DNA from: an uncultured Bacteroidota bacterium
GTDB lineage: Bacteria; Bacteroidota; Bacteroidia; 2-12-FULL-35-15
Length of the DNA stretch: 64,000 bases
Reading direction: 5' to 3'
NCBI GenBank assembly: GCA_903926385.1
Contig: CAIYIS010000081.1
Location: 62,001 to 126,000, forward strand
Positions 63,805-64,000 of this stretch are shown here, piece after piece. Position numbers and translations under genes: made by a program. Every line of letters begins with the position of its first letter. Within the stretch, counting starts at the first letter, position 1. The notes below the pieces were generated by a model. That model did not search any database. It was not told where the DNA came from and saw nothing but the letters and a program-made list of their open reading frames with translations.

Positions 63805-64000
63805 ATGAATGTTATTTATTTAGGATGTAATGGGTTTCCTTTTGGTTTTGCTGAAGTTCAGAAACAAAAAATGATCAGTAAAGCATTAATAACTGCTGGA
63901 GCTTCTGTGACAATTATAAATACAAAAGGTATCCTAAGAGAAAAGAAACTTGGAGATTTAAAATTCAAGGGTAATATTGAAAATATAAAATATTTCTATT
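63805..64000 (+). CDS. Probable glycosyltransferase, N-terminal part (cut by window end)
   Basis: From the ATG at 63805 the frame is open to the right edge (65 codons). The start MNVIYLGCNGFPFGFAEVQK followed by KMISKALITAGASVTIINTKG fits the N-terminal Rossmann fold of GT4-type glycosyltransferases. The catalytic part is beyond the window. It lies 110 nt after the wzy-like gene on the same strand. Confidence 0.65.
   Translation, partial: MNVIYLGCNGFPFGFAEVQKQKMISKALITAGASVTIINTKGILREKKLGDLKFKGNIENIKYFY

Overview
The window looks like a chromosomal segment of a free-living, T9SS-bearing member of the Bacteroidota. The evidence is the combination of gldB, gldC and porW/sprE homologues, secreted proteins with a type IX C-terminal sorting domain, a SUF operon with a DUF59 and a DUF2480 gene, an ATP synthase operon without beta and epsilon, AT-rich DNA, weak Shine-Dalgarno signals and many promoters of the Bacteroidota type (TAnnTTTG near -7, sometimes TTTG near -33). 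The order or family cannot be fixed from the sequence alone.

Layout. 1-4.1 kb: the rimP-nusA-infB operon on the minus strand, with infB cut by the left edge. 4.2-7.2 kb: a small His-rich membrane protein, then sufS-sufE-sufT-like-DUF2480. 7.4-16.8 kb: an MsbA-like exporter divergent from rbfA, a LolC/E-like permease, a rhodanese, rsgA, dtd, a MacB-like permease and an ankyrin protein. 16.9-29 kb: aconitase, gldC/gldB, a PorT-like barrel, nadE, murF, an aldehyde dehydrogenase, a lipoprotein, a dipeptide epimerase, a 35-residue Lys/Ala-rich protein absent from simple ORF lists, and an rRNA m5C methyltransferase. 29.2-35.6 kb: two tandem paralogous secreted CotH-kinase proteins. 36-42.6 kb: atpG-A-H-F-E-B, two small membrane genes and bactofilin. 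42.7-46.2 kb: porW/sprE and a PIN toxin-antitoxin pair. 46.3-53 kb: an HTH protein, LytTR regulators and a large hybrid histidine kinase. 53.3 kb to the right edge: a surface polysaccharide locus (wbpD-, wbpB-, sugar transferase-, wza-, wzc-, wzx-, acetyltransferase-, wzy-like genes and the start of a glycosyltransferase).

Most genes are ordinary housekeeping or surface genes. The most unusual signal lies between them. Three non-coding tandem arrays, at 11852, 35771 and 46695, have unrelated consensus sequences but all keep an exact 21-bp period, and each contains an inverted repeat per unit. Two spacers of the atp operon carry a second type of element: four heptamers, a 9-11 nt centre, and four inverted heptamers, ending at the stop codon of the upstream gene. 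Other spacers hold shorter heptad repeats. I know of no named element class in Bacteroidota that covers these, and they are the best candidates for something undescribed.

No tRNA, rRNA, CRISPR array, insertion sequence or phage gene was seen.
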